From positions 1 to 31,569 of the IMG/VR virus record IMGVR_UViG_3300007511_000084: a stretch of 31,569 nt of DNA; one strand, given 5' to 3'. A program made the translations under genes and the position numbers. The notes beneath the pieces were generated by a model. That model was not told the DNA's origin. It saw only the letters and a program-made list of their open reading frames with translations, and made no database searches. The stretch comes from a virus. Shown piece after piece: positions 15,378-24,201 of this stretch (its first letter is position 1; each line of letters opens with the position of its first letter).

Positions 15378-16685
15378 ATGTACCTAGCTGAAGACCTTCA
15401 GAAAAAATGGGGTCCAGTTCTTGAGCACGAAGACCTGACTCCGATTAAAGACAATTATCGGAAAGCGGTTACTGCTGTTCTCTTGGAAAACCAAGAAAAT
15501 GCAATGCGTGAAGAAGCCGGATCTCAGGGTGGAATGTTTGGAAATATTCAAGAAGCTGCCCATGCAAATAAAACTGGTGGAAATATCGACTATGTAGATC
15601 CTGTACTGATTTCGTTGGTTCGTAGAGCAATGCCTAACTTAATTGCCTATGATGTTTGTGGCGTTCAACCAATGACTGGTCCTACTGGACTGATCTTTGC
15701 AATGAAAGCTCACTATACATCACAAGCAGGAGTTGAGGCTGGACATAACGAAGCAGATACGGACTTTTCCGGAGCAGGAACTCATTCCGCAAACACCAAT
15801 CCCGCAGATACTAGTATGACTACTGGTACTGGAGCCACAACCGCAAATGCAGAACTTTGGGGTGATGGTTCAACTGCTGGTTATGAAAATTTCCCACAAA
15901 TGGCATTCGCCATTGACAAAGTAACTGTTACTGCTAAGTCTCGTGCACTCAAAGCTGAGTACACAATGGAATTAGCACAGGATCTTAAAGCCGTTCATGG
16001 TTTGGATGCTGAAACAGAATTATCAAATATTCTTTCAAGTGAAATTCTTGCAGAGATTAACAGGGAAGTTCTGAGAACAATCTACACAAACGCAAAAACT
16101 GGTGCACAACACAATACAACATCAGCCGGAACTTTTGATCTTGATACAGACTCTAATGGTCGATGGTCAGTTGAGAAGTTCAAAGGTTTGATGTTCCAGA
16201 TTGAGCGTGAAGCAAATGCTATTGCAAAAGACACTCGCCGAGGAAAAGGTAATGTCTTGATTACATCTTCAGATGTAGCATCCGCATTGGCTATGGCCGG
16301 TCAATTGTCTGGAAATCCAACAGGGAATGACTATAACGCAGATGACACAGGAGCCACAATGGTTGGAACTCTTAATGGTCGTTTCCGTGTTTATGTTGAT
16401 CCTTATGCACCTGCAGCCGCAGTCAACTATTTCACAGTTGGTTACAAAGGATCATCTGCATATGATGCTGGTCTTTTCTATTGCCCATATGTTCCATTAC
16501 AAATGGTTCGTGCAGTTGGAGAAAATTCCTTCCAGCCTAAGATTGGATTTAAGACACGTTATGGTCTGGTATCTAATCCTTTCGCAAACGATACAGGTTC
16601 CGCTAATAACGGTGCCGGTGACGGATCACTTACAGCTAACGTAAATCGTTACTATCGTCACGTAATCGTTAACAACCTTATGTAA
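15378..16685 (+). CDS. 23: Major capsid protein gp23
   Basis: A 435-residue homologue of T4 gp23 (521 residues). Diagnostic segments are 'RRAMPNLIAYDVCGVQPMTGPTGLIFAM', 'AEYTMELAQDLKAVHGLDAE' and 'VYVDPYAP'. The N-terminal 59 residues are helical and charged and end in 'GNIQE', followed by Ala. That fits the gp21 cleavage rule I/L-x-E before Ala/Gly, so the mature protein probably begins at Ala60. ATAGGAGA lies upstream of ATG 15378. Codon use is richer in C and G than in the accessory genes, as expected for a highly expressed gene. A strong terminator follows. Gene 24, the vertex protein, is not seen. Confidence 0.95.
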   Translation: MYLAEDLQKKWGPVLEHEDLTPIKDNYRKAVTAVLLENQENAMREEAGSQGGMFGNIQEAAHANKTGGNIDYVDPVLISLVRRAMPNLIAYDVCGVQPMTGPTGLIFAMKAHYTSQAGVEAGHNEADTDFSGAGTHSANTNPADTSMTTGTGATTANAELWGDGSTAGYENFPQMAFAIDKVTVTAKSRALKAEYTMELAQDLKAVHGLDAETELSNILSSEILAEINREVLRTIYTNAKTGAQHNTTSAGTFDLDTDSNGRWSVEKFKGLMFQIEREANAIAKDTRRGKGNVLITSSDVASALAMAGQLSGNPTGNDYNADDTGATMVGTLNGRFRVYVDPYAPAAAVNYFTVGYKGSSAYDAGLFYCPYVPLQMVRAVGENSFQPKIGFKTRYGLVSNPFANDTGSANNGAGDGSLTANVNRYYRHVIVNNLM

Positions 16686-16709
16686 GATTCTTACTAGGGT
16701 AGGAGTTGA

Positions 16710-16739
16710 AGGGGTGGTCTTTTGGCTACCCCTTTTTTT
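16710..16739 (+). terminator. Strong rho-independent terminator after gene 23
   Basis: A ten-pair stem (16710-16719 with 16724-16733, two G-U pairs) closes a TTTT loop and runs directly into seven Ts. This is the clearest terminator in the window, and it ends the head-gene transcripts. Confidence 0.9.
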
Positions 16740-16746
16740 GTGCTTA

Positions 16747-16754
16747 ACTAAATA
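16747..16754 (+). promoter_or_regulatory. Late promoter-like box ACTAAATA
   Basis: ACTAAATA lies between the gene 23 terminator and ATG 16773, 18 bases upstream. The same octamer lies upstream of genes 22 and guaC. Because it follows a strong terminator, some promoter is needed here, which supports the call. Confidence 0.5.
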
Positions 16755-16772
16755 ATAGTATGAAGGATTATA

Positions 16773-17474
16773 ATGAGTGATTCTGTATATGTCCTGGGAA
16801 ATGGATTAAGTAGAAAAAACATAAATCCATTTCATTTAGACGGAACAGTTATAGGGTGTAATGCTTGTTATAGAGATTTTGAACCAAATGTTCTATGTGC
16901 AATTGATGCAGGAATAATATTTGATATTGTTGAATCTGGTTATAGTGGGGATTGTTATTTTACTCACAATTCATGGAATCCTTTGCCAGCAGAAATACGT
17001 AACAATTTGATGTTGGAAGAAGGTAGTATTACCAAAGAAACAAAACATAGAAGTAAAGAATTTGTTGTTATTTCTGGATTTGATGAAGAAATTGAAAACA
17101 CAGTAAATTATATAATGTGGGTGCCTGAAAATGTTACTATTAAAAATATGAATTGTCAACAAAGTGAAGGGAGAATAGGAAGAAATACAGGAACGGCAGC
17201 AGTATATGTCGCGTGTAGAGATTTTAATCCAAAGAAAGTTTACCTATTAGGATTTGATCATAAAAATAATAAATATGATAACATTTATGCAAATACTTCA
17301 CATTATTTCAAGAGTGATTCTGGTAATTGGAAAGTGACACATAAAGGGTGGACAGACGAACTTTTAAAAATTGTTAAAGAATTTCCTAATATAGATTTTT
17401 ATTGGGTGAATTCTTCTATTAAATTTAACAATCAAAAAAATTTACATTTTATTGAGGATATATGGCAGGTTTAA
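16773..17474 (+). CDS. Rossmann-like protein, possible glycan-modifying enzyme
   Basis: A 233-residue soluble protein. The N-terminus 'VYVLGNGLSRKNINPFHLDG' followed by 'VIGCNACYRDFEPN' and 'CAID' resembles the nucleotide-sugar-binding start of DUF115 or sialyltransferase-like Rossmann proteins, which begin with a 'GNGPS'-type loop and a 'GVNA' strand. A second block, 'GRNTGTAAVYVACRDFNPKKVYLLGFDH', is also typical. No membrane segment is present. It stands between a strong terminator with its own promoter-like box and the tail and recombination genes, so it looks like a cargo gene. It overlaps the next gene by 13 bases. Glycan modification of virion or host surface is an inference. Confidence 0.55.
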   Translation: MSDSVYVLGNGLSRKNINPFHLDGTVIGCNACYRDFEPNVLCAIDAGIIFDIVESGYSGDCYFTHNSWNPLPAEIRNNLMLEEGSITKETKHRSKEFVVISGFDEEIENTVNYIMWVPENVTIKNMNCQQSEGRIGRNTGTAAVYVACRDFNPKKVYLLGFDHKNNKYDNIYANTSHYFKSDSGNWKVTHKGWTDELLKIVKEFPNIDFYWVNSSIKFNNQKNLHFIEDIWQV

Positions 17475-17935
17475 GAGATCAACCAACAAATATGAATCCA
17501 TTAACGGATGTTCAATTCAAACTAGATATAGGAGCATTACCTGAAACAACATTTTTTATTCAGGGATGTAATATTCCAGGAGTATCTGTTTCTCCAAATG
17601 ATATTGGAATTCCTAAACGATCTGCTGGATTCGGTTTACCTTCAGGGGTTATTGAATATGATACGTTTAATGTAACATTTATGGTTGATGAATATTTAAA
17701 AAATTGGCAAGAAATTTACGAGTGGATGGTTAATAATCCTAGTAAAACCAATTGCGTTTTAACTGTTCTTAGTAGTTCAATGAATGCTACTTTAGAATTT
17801 CATTTCGATGGAATTTTTCCAACTAATTTAACAGAGATAACATTCGATAGTACTACTACAGATCCAACATATATAACAGGTACAATAACATTTCAATTTT
17901 CAAGTTATACAATTAAAAGGTTAGTGACTACTTAA
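17462..17935 (+). CDS. Second tail-tube-like protein (gp19 family)
   Basis: A 157-residue protein with the tube-family layout. 'NPLTDVQFKLDIGALPETTF' is followed by 'IQGCNIPGVSVS', 'YDTFNVTFMVDEYLKNWQEI' and a final beta strand 'ITFQFSSYTIKR'. It is shorter and clearly different from gp19 at 10019. It may be a tube initiator or terminator, or another baseplate/tube adaptor with the same fold. It overlaps the gene before by 13 bases and uvsY by one base. The family assignment is from pattern only. Confidence 0.6.
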   Translation: MAGLRDQPTNMNPLTDVQFKLDIGALPETTFFIQGCNIPGVSVSPNDIGIPKRSAGFGLPSGVIEYDTFNVTFMVDEYLKNWQEIYEWMVNNPSKTNCVLTVLSSSMNATLEFHFDGIFPTNLTEITFDSTTTDPTYITGTITFQFSSYTIKRLVTT

Positions 17936-18369
17936 TGAAGTTTGAAGATATACAAAAATCATGGTCAAGTGATTGTGAAATTGATGAAACTGAATTATCT
18001 CAAGAATCAGTAAAGATCCCACAATTACATAATAAATATTTAATCTTGTTCCACAATGAACGGCTTAGATTACGAACATTAAAATATGATCACACCAAAT
18101 TGATAAAAAGAAAGAAAGATTATTTTAGTGGAAGAATGTCCGCAGAAGAAATGGAAGCTCTTGATTGGGAGCCATTTCAATTTAGATTACTTAAAGCAGA
18201 TATAGACACTTATATTGAAGCAGATGATGATATAATTGAATCATCAAAAATTATTGCGTTAGCAGAGGAAAAGGTTGGATACTTAGAATCTATTGTTAAG
18301 AGTTTATCTAATAGAGGATACTTAATTAAAAATGCCATTGATTGGAAACGATTCACAGAAGGCCATTGA
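17935..18369 (+). CDS. uvsY: Recombination mediator UvsY
   Basis: A 144-residue homologue of T4 UvsY (137 residues), which loads UvsX recombinase onto gp32-coated single-stranded DNA. Characteristic features are 'PQLHNKYLILFHNERLRLRT', 'KKDYFSGRMSAEEM' and a helical, charged C-terminus. It begins at the stop of the tube-like gene and overlaps uvsW by 38 bases. T4 also places uvsY next to uvsW. UvsX is not in the window. Confidence 0.88.
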   Translation: MKFEDIQKSWSSDCEIDETELSQESVKIPQLHNKYLILFHNERLRLRTLKYDHTKLIKRKKDYFSGRMSAEEMEALDWEPFQFRLLKADIDTYIEADDDIIESSKIIALAEEKVGYLESIVKSLSNRGYLIKNAIDWKRFTEGH

Positions 18370-19819
18370 TTCCATTTATATATCTAAACAAGATGAGGTA
18401 TATTTAAAAATTAGATGCGAATCTTCAGTAGCCCAAGAATTATGTGACTATTTTACATTTACTGTACCAGGATATACTTTTATGCCCTCGTATCGTATGA
18501 AGTTGTGGGATGGTAAAATTAGATTATTCAATGTCCATAATCGTTTATTATATACTGGACTTTTTGAATATGTTTACAAGTTTGCTCAAAATAGACATTA
18601 TAGCATAATTCCTGATGGTGATTGGTGGCAGCCACGGCAAATAATTCCAAAAGATTTTGATTATTTGATTACCAATTTAAAATTACCTTTTGAACCAAGA
18701 GATTATCAACTTGAAGCATTTTATCATGCTTTATCTTATAAAAAGGCTTTACTATTAAGTCCTACCGCTAGTGGAAAATCATTAATAATTTATTTAATTG
18801 TGAGAGCCTTAAATGTAAAGACTTTAATCATTGTTCCTACTACTTCCTTAGTTTCGCAGTTATATGGAGATTTTAAAGAGTATGGGTGGGATTCATCAAA
18901 ATATTGTCACCAAGTATATGCTGGTCAAGATAAAGTTTCTGATAAACAAGTTATTATTTCAACATGGCAATCAATCTATAAACTCAACAAGAAAATTTTT
19001 GAACAATATAAGTTAGTGATAGGAGATGAAGCACACGGATTCAAGTCTAAATCACTTACATCTATTATGACGAAATGTATCAATGCAGAATATAGAATTG
19101 GAACTACTGGAACTCTTGATGGAACGCAAACTCACAAATTAGTACTTGAGGGTCTATTTGGTAAGGTTCATAAGGTTACAACAACCAAAAAGTTAATTGA
19201 TAGAAAACAATTATCTCCTTTTAATATTACAATTTTATCTTTTAAATATCCTGATGAAATTTGTAATCAAATGAGAAAAGCAAAATATGTAGAAGAGTTG
19301 GAATTTATAGTTACTCATGAAAAGAGGAATAAATATATTAGAAACCTAGTTTTGTCTTTAGAGACAAATACCCTGTTACTTTTTAGATTAGTGAAAAGGC
19401 ATGGACGCATTTTATATGATATGATCAAGGAGAAAGCAGATGTTGATGATAGAAAAACCTTTTTTGTCTTTGGGGGAACAGACACAGATACTAGAGAAGA
19501 AATCCGAAGAATCGCTGAACAAGAATCCAATGCCATCATCGTTGCTAGTTACGGCGTATTTAGCACTGGCGTCAATATTAGGAATCTTCATAACATCATT
19601 TTCGCTTCTCCTTCTAAGTCTCGTATAAGAAATTTACAATCCATAGGAAGAGGATTAAGATTATCTGAACAAAAGGAAAAAACTACCTTGTATGACATAA
19701 CAGATGATCTTTGTATTGGATCAAGAAAAAATTATGCCTTTCAACATTATGAAGAAAGAATAAAAATTTATAATGAAGAAAGATTTCCTTTTAAATTATA
19801 TACCATTCCAATTAAATAA
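18332..19819 (+). CDS. uvsW: Recombination helicase UvsW
   Basis: A 495-residue homologue of T4 UvsW (503), a superfamily 2 helicase for R-loop and branched-DNA remodelling that helps switch from origin- to recombination-dependent replication. An N-terminal DNA-binding domain ('PSYRMKLWDGKIRLFNVHNR') precedes motif I 'SPTASGKSL', motif II 'GDEAHG', the 'TGTL' motif, and motifs V/VI 'ASYGVFSTGVNIRNL' and 'QSIGRGLR'. The first available ATG is at 18332, inside uvsY. Its start spacing is loose, and homology begins about ten residues in. Confidence 0.93.
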   Translation: MPLIGNDSQKAIDSIYISKQDEVYLKIRCESSVAQELCDYFTFTVPGYTFMPSYRMKLWDGKIRLFNVHNRLLYTGLFEYVYKFAQNRHYSIIPDGDWWQPRQIIPKDFDYLITNLKLPFEPRDYQLEAFYHALSYKKALLLSPTASGKSLIIYLIVRALNVKTLIIVPTTSLVSQLYGDFKEYGWDSSKYCHQVYAGQDKVSDKQVIISTWQSIYKLNKKIFEQYKLVIGDEAHGFKSKSLTSIMTKCINAEYRIGTTGTLDGTQTHKLVLEGLFGKVHKVTTTKKLIDRKQLSPFNITILSFKYPDEICNQMRKAKYVEELEFIVTHEKRNKYIRNLVLSLETNTLLLFRLVKRHGRILYDMIKEKADVDDRKTFFVFGGTDTDTREEIRRIAEQESNAIIVASYGVFSTGVNIRNLHNIIFASPSKSRIRNLQSIGRGLRLSEQKEKTTLYDITDDLCIGSRKNYAFQHYEERIKIYNEERFPFKLYTIPIK

Positions 19820-19828
19820 AGGAATAAT

Positions 19829-20209
19829 ATGCCAGAAAGTAATTCTGAAAATCTAAAAGTAATAAGATTAGACAATGGAGAAATTTTATTTTCAGAAGTT
19901 GTAGTAAATTCTAAATCAAAAGAAAATGGGTATTTAGAACTCCATTGGCCAATGAAAGTAATGATGAGACAAGATCATGAAGAAAAATGCACTCATTTAG
20001 TATTACTTAAATGGATGCCATTTACTGATACTTCAATCATTCCGATATCTGCAAAAAGTATTATGTCAGTATCTAATTTAGGACAAGAATATAAAGAGTT
20101 TTATATTAATACTATAAAGGAAATTGAATCAGATGATCCAAAAGAAGAAGTTAATCGAATGGCGCGACTGCTTAGTGAGTTTGATGAACAAAATGCTTTA
20201 ATGAATTAG
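19829..20209 (+). CDS. Small conserved protein, possible Sm-like fold
   Basis: A 126-residue soluble protein beginning ten bases after uvsW, with AAGGA upstream. Its first half has an Sm/LSm-like strand order: 'VIRLDNGEILFSEVVV', 'YLELHWPMKVMM' and 'HLVLLKWMPFTDTSIIPISA'. The second half is a charged helix ending 'LLSEFDEQNALMN'. Its place between uvsW and 55 suggests a recombination or transcription-related role, but no catalytic residues are visible and the function is not known. Confidence 0.55.
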   Translation: MPESNSENLKVIRLDNGEILFSEVVVNSKSKENGYLELHWPMKVMMRQDHEEKCTHLVLLKWMPFTDTSIIPISAKSIMSVSNLGQEYKEFYINTIKEIESDDPKEEVNRMARLLSEFDEQNALMN

Positions 20210-20257
20210 ATTTATACTTATCGGCTCCACACCTCATTATATCACACTTTTGTCAAA

Positions 20258-20276
20258 TGTCAAGGATTACTTGACA
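20258..20276 (+). promoter_or_regulatory. Palindrome overlapping the gene 55 promoter -35
   Basis: TGTCAAG (20258-20264) and CTTGACA (20270-20276) are perfect inverted seven-base arms around a five-base centre. The right arm contains the TTGACA -35 box. A further TTGTCAA lies at 20250-20256. This arrangement is typical of an operator where a dimeric repressor would block sigma70 RNA polymerase. No cognate regulator is identified, though a ribbon-helix-helix-like protein is encoded at 22017. Confidence 0.45.
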
Positions 20277-20298
20277 ATTCCTTAAACCATGATATAAT
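20271..20298 (+). promoter_or_regulatory. Sigma70-type promoter before gene 55
   Basis: TTGACA (20271-20276) and TATAAT (20293-20298) are both perfect consensus hexamers with a 16-base spacer, in the only sizeable gap (20210-20335) of this region. It sits 37 bases before the gene 55 ATG. It is the best host-type promoter in the window and would allow expression before late sigma is made. Confidence 0.85.
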
Positions 20299-20335
20299 AT
20301 TACTATATTACATTAACTAAATTAGAAAGATTATC

Positions 20336-20908
20336 ATGGCTAAAAAGAAATCTAAAGTTCATTATGTAGATAATGCGAAGTTTTTAGAAGAAATGATTGA
20401 GTACAAAAAAGAATATCAATTTGCAATTAATAATGGACAACCCCCACCAATTATTTCAGAATATCTAGGATCTGTATTTTTGAAGATAGCACAAAGGTTA
20501 TCTTTTAGACCTAATTTTATTAATTATGCGTTTAAAGATGACATGATATCTGATGGTATAGAAAATTGTTTACATTATATTCATAATTTTAATCCGGATA
20601 AGTCTACTAATCCATTTGCTTATTTTACTCAAATTATCTATTATGCGTTTATTCGTAGAATTCAAAAAGAGAAAAAACAATTATATATAAAGTATAAGAG
20701 CATGCAAAATTATGAAATTAGTCCAGAATATATGCAATATATGGATCATGATGAAGATATGATACTTATTCCTTCAGATTTTAAAAATTCTGATTTTAGA
20801 GTGATGGTAGATGAATTTGTGGATAATTTTGAAAAGAGTAAAAAGAAAAAATCAATAAAAAAATCATCAGAATCTAATTTGGAATTATTCATGAGTCCTG
20901 TTACATGA
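20336..20908 (+). CDS. 55: Late-transcription sigma factor gp55
   Basis: A 190-residue homologue of T4 gp55 (185), a small sigma-like protein that directs host RNA polymerase to TATAAATA late promoters. The N-terminal basic stretch, 'PPIISEYLGSVFLKIAQRLS', 'INYAFKDDMISDGIENCLHY' and 'NPFAYFTQIIYYAFIRRIQKEKKQ' give the region-2-like helices of the family. The C-terminal 40 residues are lysine-rich and end in 'NLELFMSP', fitting the clamp-binding tail. A sigma70 promoter lies directly upstream. It overlaps gene 47 by four bases (ATGA). Confidence 0.93.
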   Translation: MAKKKSKVHYVDNAKFLEEMIEYKKEYQFAINNGQPPPIISEYLGSVFLKIAQRLSFRPNFINYAFKDDMISDGIENCLHYIHNFNPDKSTNPFAYFTQIIYYAFIRRIQKEKKQLYIKYKSMQNYEISPEYMQYMDHDEDMILIPSDFKNSDFRVMVDEFVDNFEKSKKKKSIKKSSESNLELFMSPVT

Positions 20909-21975
20909 AAATAGCACTTATAACGGATACACATTGGGGTGCTAGAGGCGATTCCCTTACCTTTTTAAGATTTTTTAAAAAATTCTATAATAATGTATTC
21001 TTTCCTTATCTTGAAGAACATAATATTAAAACTTGTATTCATTTAGGCGATGTTGTAGATCGTAGAAAGTTTATTAATTTTAAAATATTGAATGATCTTA
21101 GGGTAAATTTTATTGATCGTCTATGGAAGATGGGAGTCGATACTCATATTATTATTGGTAATCATGATACCTTTCATAAAAATACTAATGACATTAATTC
21201 AGTAGAAGAAATTTTTACTACTGCAGAAGGATTAGTTGAACCTTGGATGTATTCTTCTCCAAAAGAAGTTGATTTTGATGGGTTAGGAATTGTAATGATG
21301 CCTTGGATAAATGAAGACAATTATGGTGAATGTATGAAGATGATACAAAACACTCAATGTCAAATTTTAATGGGTCATTTAGAAATTCAGGGGTTTGAGC
21401 AATATTTTGGATCATGGAATAATATAGGCTTAGAGGCTAGAATTTTTAATAAATTTGACATGGTAATGAGTGGACATTTTCATCATAAATCTGATAATGG
21501 AACAGTTTTCTATCTTGGAAATCCCTATGAGATAACATGGAGTGATTATAAAGATCCAAGAGGTTTTCATATTTTCGATACAGAAACAAGAAAACTTGAA
21601 TTTATACATAATCCCTATAGAATGTTTCATAAAGTATTTTATGATGATTCTGAAGAAACTTTTGAATCATTAACTGAAAAAGATTATAGTGTGTATGAAG
21701 ATACTTATGTAAAATTAGTGGTAGAAAAAAAGACTAATCCATTTTGGTTTGATACTGTAATGGATAAGTTGTATTCAGTTAATGTTGCAGATTTAGTAGT
21801 AGTTGAGAATTTTACAGATTTTGATATAGGGGATGATGAAATTATTGACGAGGCACAAGACACTCTTACCATTTTAAGTAAATATGTGGACACATTAAAT
21901 GTGGAAAATAAAAAAGAATTAGATGATTTAATGAGGTCTTTATATACTGAAGCGTTAATTGTAGAAACTGTATGA
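20905..21975 (+). CDS. 47: Recombination nuclease subunit gp47 (Mre11-like)
   Basis: A 356-residue homologue of T4 gp47 (339), the nuclease partner of gp46 in DNA-end resection, host-DNA degradation and recombination-dependent replication. The metallophosphatase motifs appear in order: 'ITDTHWG', 'HLGDVVDRR', 'IGNHDT', 'GHLEIQG' and 'SGHFHH'. The C-terminal third is the expected capping and helical region. It overlaps gene 55 by four bases and is separated from gene 46 by two small ORFs, as in many T4 relatives. Confidence 0.94.
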   Translation: MKIALITDTHWGARGDSLTFLRFFKKFYNNVFFPYLEEHNIKTCIHLGDVVDRRKFINFKILNDLRVNFIDRLWKMGVDTHIIIGNHDTFHKNTNDINSVEEIFTTAEGLVEPWMYSSPKEVDFDGLGIVMMPWINEDNYGECMKMIQNTQCQILMGHLEIQGFEQYFGSWNNIGLEARIFNKFDMVMSGHFHHKSDNGTVFYLGNPYEITWSDYKDPRGFHIFDTETRKLEFIHNPYRMFHKVFYDDSEETFESLTEKDYSVYEDTYVKLVVEKKTNPFWFDTVMDKLYSVNVADLVVVENFTDFDIGDDEIIDEAQDTLTILSKYVDTLNVENKKELDDLMRSLYTEALIVETV

Positions 21976-22016
21976 ACAAGTTAGAATTTACTCTAATGAT
22001 ATAGAAAGGAGATAAA

Positions 22017-22301
22017 ATGGCAGATTATAATTACGATGAAATGAGAAGAAGAGATAAAAAAATTAAAGATACACAAGAATTAAAAATTAAAAGCACTCCA
22101 ACTCTTGGAAAAGAAGAAGAACCTTGGACAGCAATTAATATAGAAGTTAAGGATGATGATTTTATGAGAATTGCTCAAGAAGCACATAGAAGAGATATTA
22201 CCATTAATAAAATGGTTAATATCATATTAAAGAATTCTATTAAAAATGCAGAATATAGATTTGAACACGGATCTAAACCACAGGTGTTAAAGGAGTATTA
22301 A
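22017..22301 (+). CDS. Small ribbon-helix-helix-like protein
   Basis: A 94-residue protein with AAGGAGA before its ATG. The N-terminus is highly charged. Residues of about 45-80 fit a ribbon-helix-helix plan: a short strand 'TAINIEVKDDDFMRIA', a helix 'QEAHRRD', then 'ITINKMVNIILKNSI'. Such proteins are often DNA-binding regulators. It lies between genes 47 and 46, and its stop overlaps the next ATG by one base. Binding to the palindrome at 20258 would be speculation. Confidence 0.5.
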   Translation: MADYNYDEMRRRDKKIKDTQELKIKSTPTLGKEEEPWTAINIEVKDDDFMRIAQEAHRRDITINKMVNIILKNSIKNAEYRFEHGSKPQVLKEY

Positions 22302-22501
22302 TGAAAACAATTAGTCAATCATATAACGATTTAATTGGAGCTGTTAAAGAGCTTGAAAATAATGAAATGGAATATGATAAAGAAAAGGGTTCCCGTGAAA
22401 CTGATATTTTAAGTTGTAGAATTAATGCATCAAAGAATGCAGTAATAAAATATACTAAAGATTTTTTATATTATTTAAAAGAAGCAGGAATAAAATTTTG
22501 A
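22301..22501 (+). CDS. Small helical protein of unknown function
   Basis: A 66-residue, charged, probably all-helical protein ('SYNDLIGAVKELENNEMEYD' ... 'FLYYLKEAGIKF'). An AAGGAG site lies within the end of the preceding gene, and the start overlaps that gene's stop, so it is probably translated with it. It ends 32 bases before gene 46. No family is recognised. Confidence 0.5.
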   Translation: MKTISQSYNDLIGAVKELENNEMEYDKEKGSRETDILSCRINASKNAVIKYTKDFLYYLKEAGIKF

Positions 22502-22533
22502 GAAAATATTAAAAAAGGGACAAAAAATATATC

Positions 22534-24201
22534 ATGATTATATTTTCCAAAGTAAAATGGAAAAATTTCCTAAGTACGGGAAATCAGTTCACAGAAATTA
22601 TACTTAACAAAACTCCAACTACTTTAATTGTTGGAGAAAACGGCTCTGGTAAATCTACAATTCTTGATGCCCTCACTTTTAGTTTGTTTGGGAAACCATT
22701 TAGGCGAGTTAACAAAGGACAATTAGTTAATTCTGTAAATAATGGTGGAACTTTAACAGAAGTTGAATTTGATGTAGGCAATAAACACTATATGGTCAAA
22801 AGAGGTATTAAGAAGAATATTTTTGAAATATATGTAGATGGTAAAAGATTAAATCAAGCGGCAAAGATCGCAGATCAACAAGAATATCTAGAGAATACGA
22901 TTCTCAAATTAAATTATAAATCGTTCACTCAAATTGTTATTCTTGGATCTGCATCTTTTACTCCTTTTATGCAGTTAAAGACAACAGATAGGAGAACTAT
23001 TATTGAAGATCTTTTAGACATTCAAATTTTTTCAGTAATGAATGGTTTATTAAGAAGCAGAATGTCCGAAAATAAAGAGAGTGTATTGAATAATGGTGTT
23101 CATTTAGAATTAACAGAGGGTAAACTGGCTACCACTCAAGAATTGATTAATGATATAAGGAAAACAAAATCTAATCAAATTGATAAAAATTTACAAGATA
23201 TAGAAAAGAATGAAATTGAGTCAAAGAAATTAAGTGAATCAGTTGAAGAATTATTAGAAATTATATCGTCTGATTCTTCTATAGATGAATTTAATAAATT
23301 AGAAAAATATAGAGATGGTATTGAACGTAATATTTTAAAAGCAGAAAAAGAAATAGAATTTTATGAACAGAACGATACTTGTGGAACTTGTAATCAAGAG
23401 TTAGATGAAGAACATAAATCCAATATGATTTCAGAACATCATGGTAAGATGCACGCTTGGAGTGATGGGTTAATGAATCTTTCAGGGAAGATTAGTGATG
23501 TAAAAATTAAGATGGATGAAATTACTAAGCTACAAACTGCCGTTTCTCAAAAACAAATTCAGATTCAAGGAATTAATCAATATATTAAAAAATTAAAGAC
23601 TCAAATTTTAGAGATTGAAGACCGTGAAGATGATATTGATGAAAAAAATAAAACATTAAAAGAACTTAAAGAAGAATTAAAATTATGTCAAACCAAAAAA
23701 GAACAATTATCATTTAAAAAACAACTTTATGAAACGGCATCTGTTCTTTTAAAAGATTCTGGAATTAAGACACGTATTATTAAACAATATCTTCCTATAA
23801 TGAATAGATTGATTAATAAGTATCTTGCAGCAATGGATTTTTTTGTTTCTTTTACTTTGGACGAATCATTTAATGAATCAATCAAATCTCGACATAGAGA
23901 TGAGTTTACATATGATTCATTTAGTGAGGGTGAAAAGATGAGAATTGATTTAGCACTTCTTTTCACATGGAGAACGATAGCCAAGATGAAAAATAGTGTG
24001 AATACTAATCTATTAATTTTGGATGAGGTATTTGATAGTTCATTAGATGCAAATGGTACTGATGAATTCCTTGCAATAATTAATAATCTTCAAGGTAAAC
24101 AAAATGTATTTGTAATTAGTCATAAAGGAGATGCATTGACGGATAAATTCAGAAATAAGATTACATTTGAAAAATATAAAAATTTCTCAAGGATAATATG
24201 A
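22534..24201 (+). CDS. 46: Recombination nuclease subunit gp46 (Rad50-like)
   Basis: A 555-residue homologue of T4 gp46 (560), the SMC-like ATPase that works with gp47. Walker A 'GENGSGKST' lies at residues 34-42 and a zinc hook 'CGTC' at 283-286 in the middle of a long coiled coil. The C-terminal ATPase lobe has the signature 'SEGEKMRIDLAL', Walker B 'LLILDEVFD' and a switch His in 'VISHKGD'. All expected parts are present. The start follows weak ribosome-binding sequence, and the stop overlaps the deformylase ATG by four bases. Confidence 0.95.
   Translation: MIIFSKVKWKNFLSTGNQFTEIILNKTPTTLIVGENGSGKSTILDALTFSLFGKPFRRVNKGQLVNSVNNGGTLTEVEFDVGNKHYMVKRGIKKNIFEIYVDGKRLNQAAKIADQQEYLENTILKLNYKSFTQIVILGSASFTPFMQLKTTDRRTIIEDLLDIQIFSVMNGLLRSRMSENKESVLNNGVHLELTEGKLATTQELINDIRKTKSNQIDKNLQDIEKNEIESKKLSESVEELLEIISSDSSIDEFNKLEKYRDGIERNILKAEKEIEFYEQNDTCGTCNQELDEEHKSNMISEHHGKMHAWSDGLMNLSGKISDVKIKMDEITKLQTAVSQKQIQIQGINQYIKKLKTQILEIEDREDDIDEKNKTLKELKEELKLCQTKKEQLSFKKQLYETASVLLKDSGIKTRIIKQYLPIMNRLINKYLAAMDFFVSFTLDESFNESIKSRHRDEFTYDSFSEGEKMRIDLALLFTWRTIAKMKNSVNTNLLILDEVFDSSLDANGTDEFLAIINNLQGKQNVFVISHKGDALTDKFRNKITFEKYKNFSRII

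Noticed and set aside
16327-16644. Open frame inside gene 23 in another frame
   Set aside because: It lies entirely within the conserved capsid gene and has low-complexity composition.
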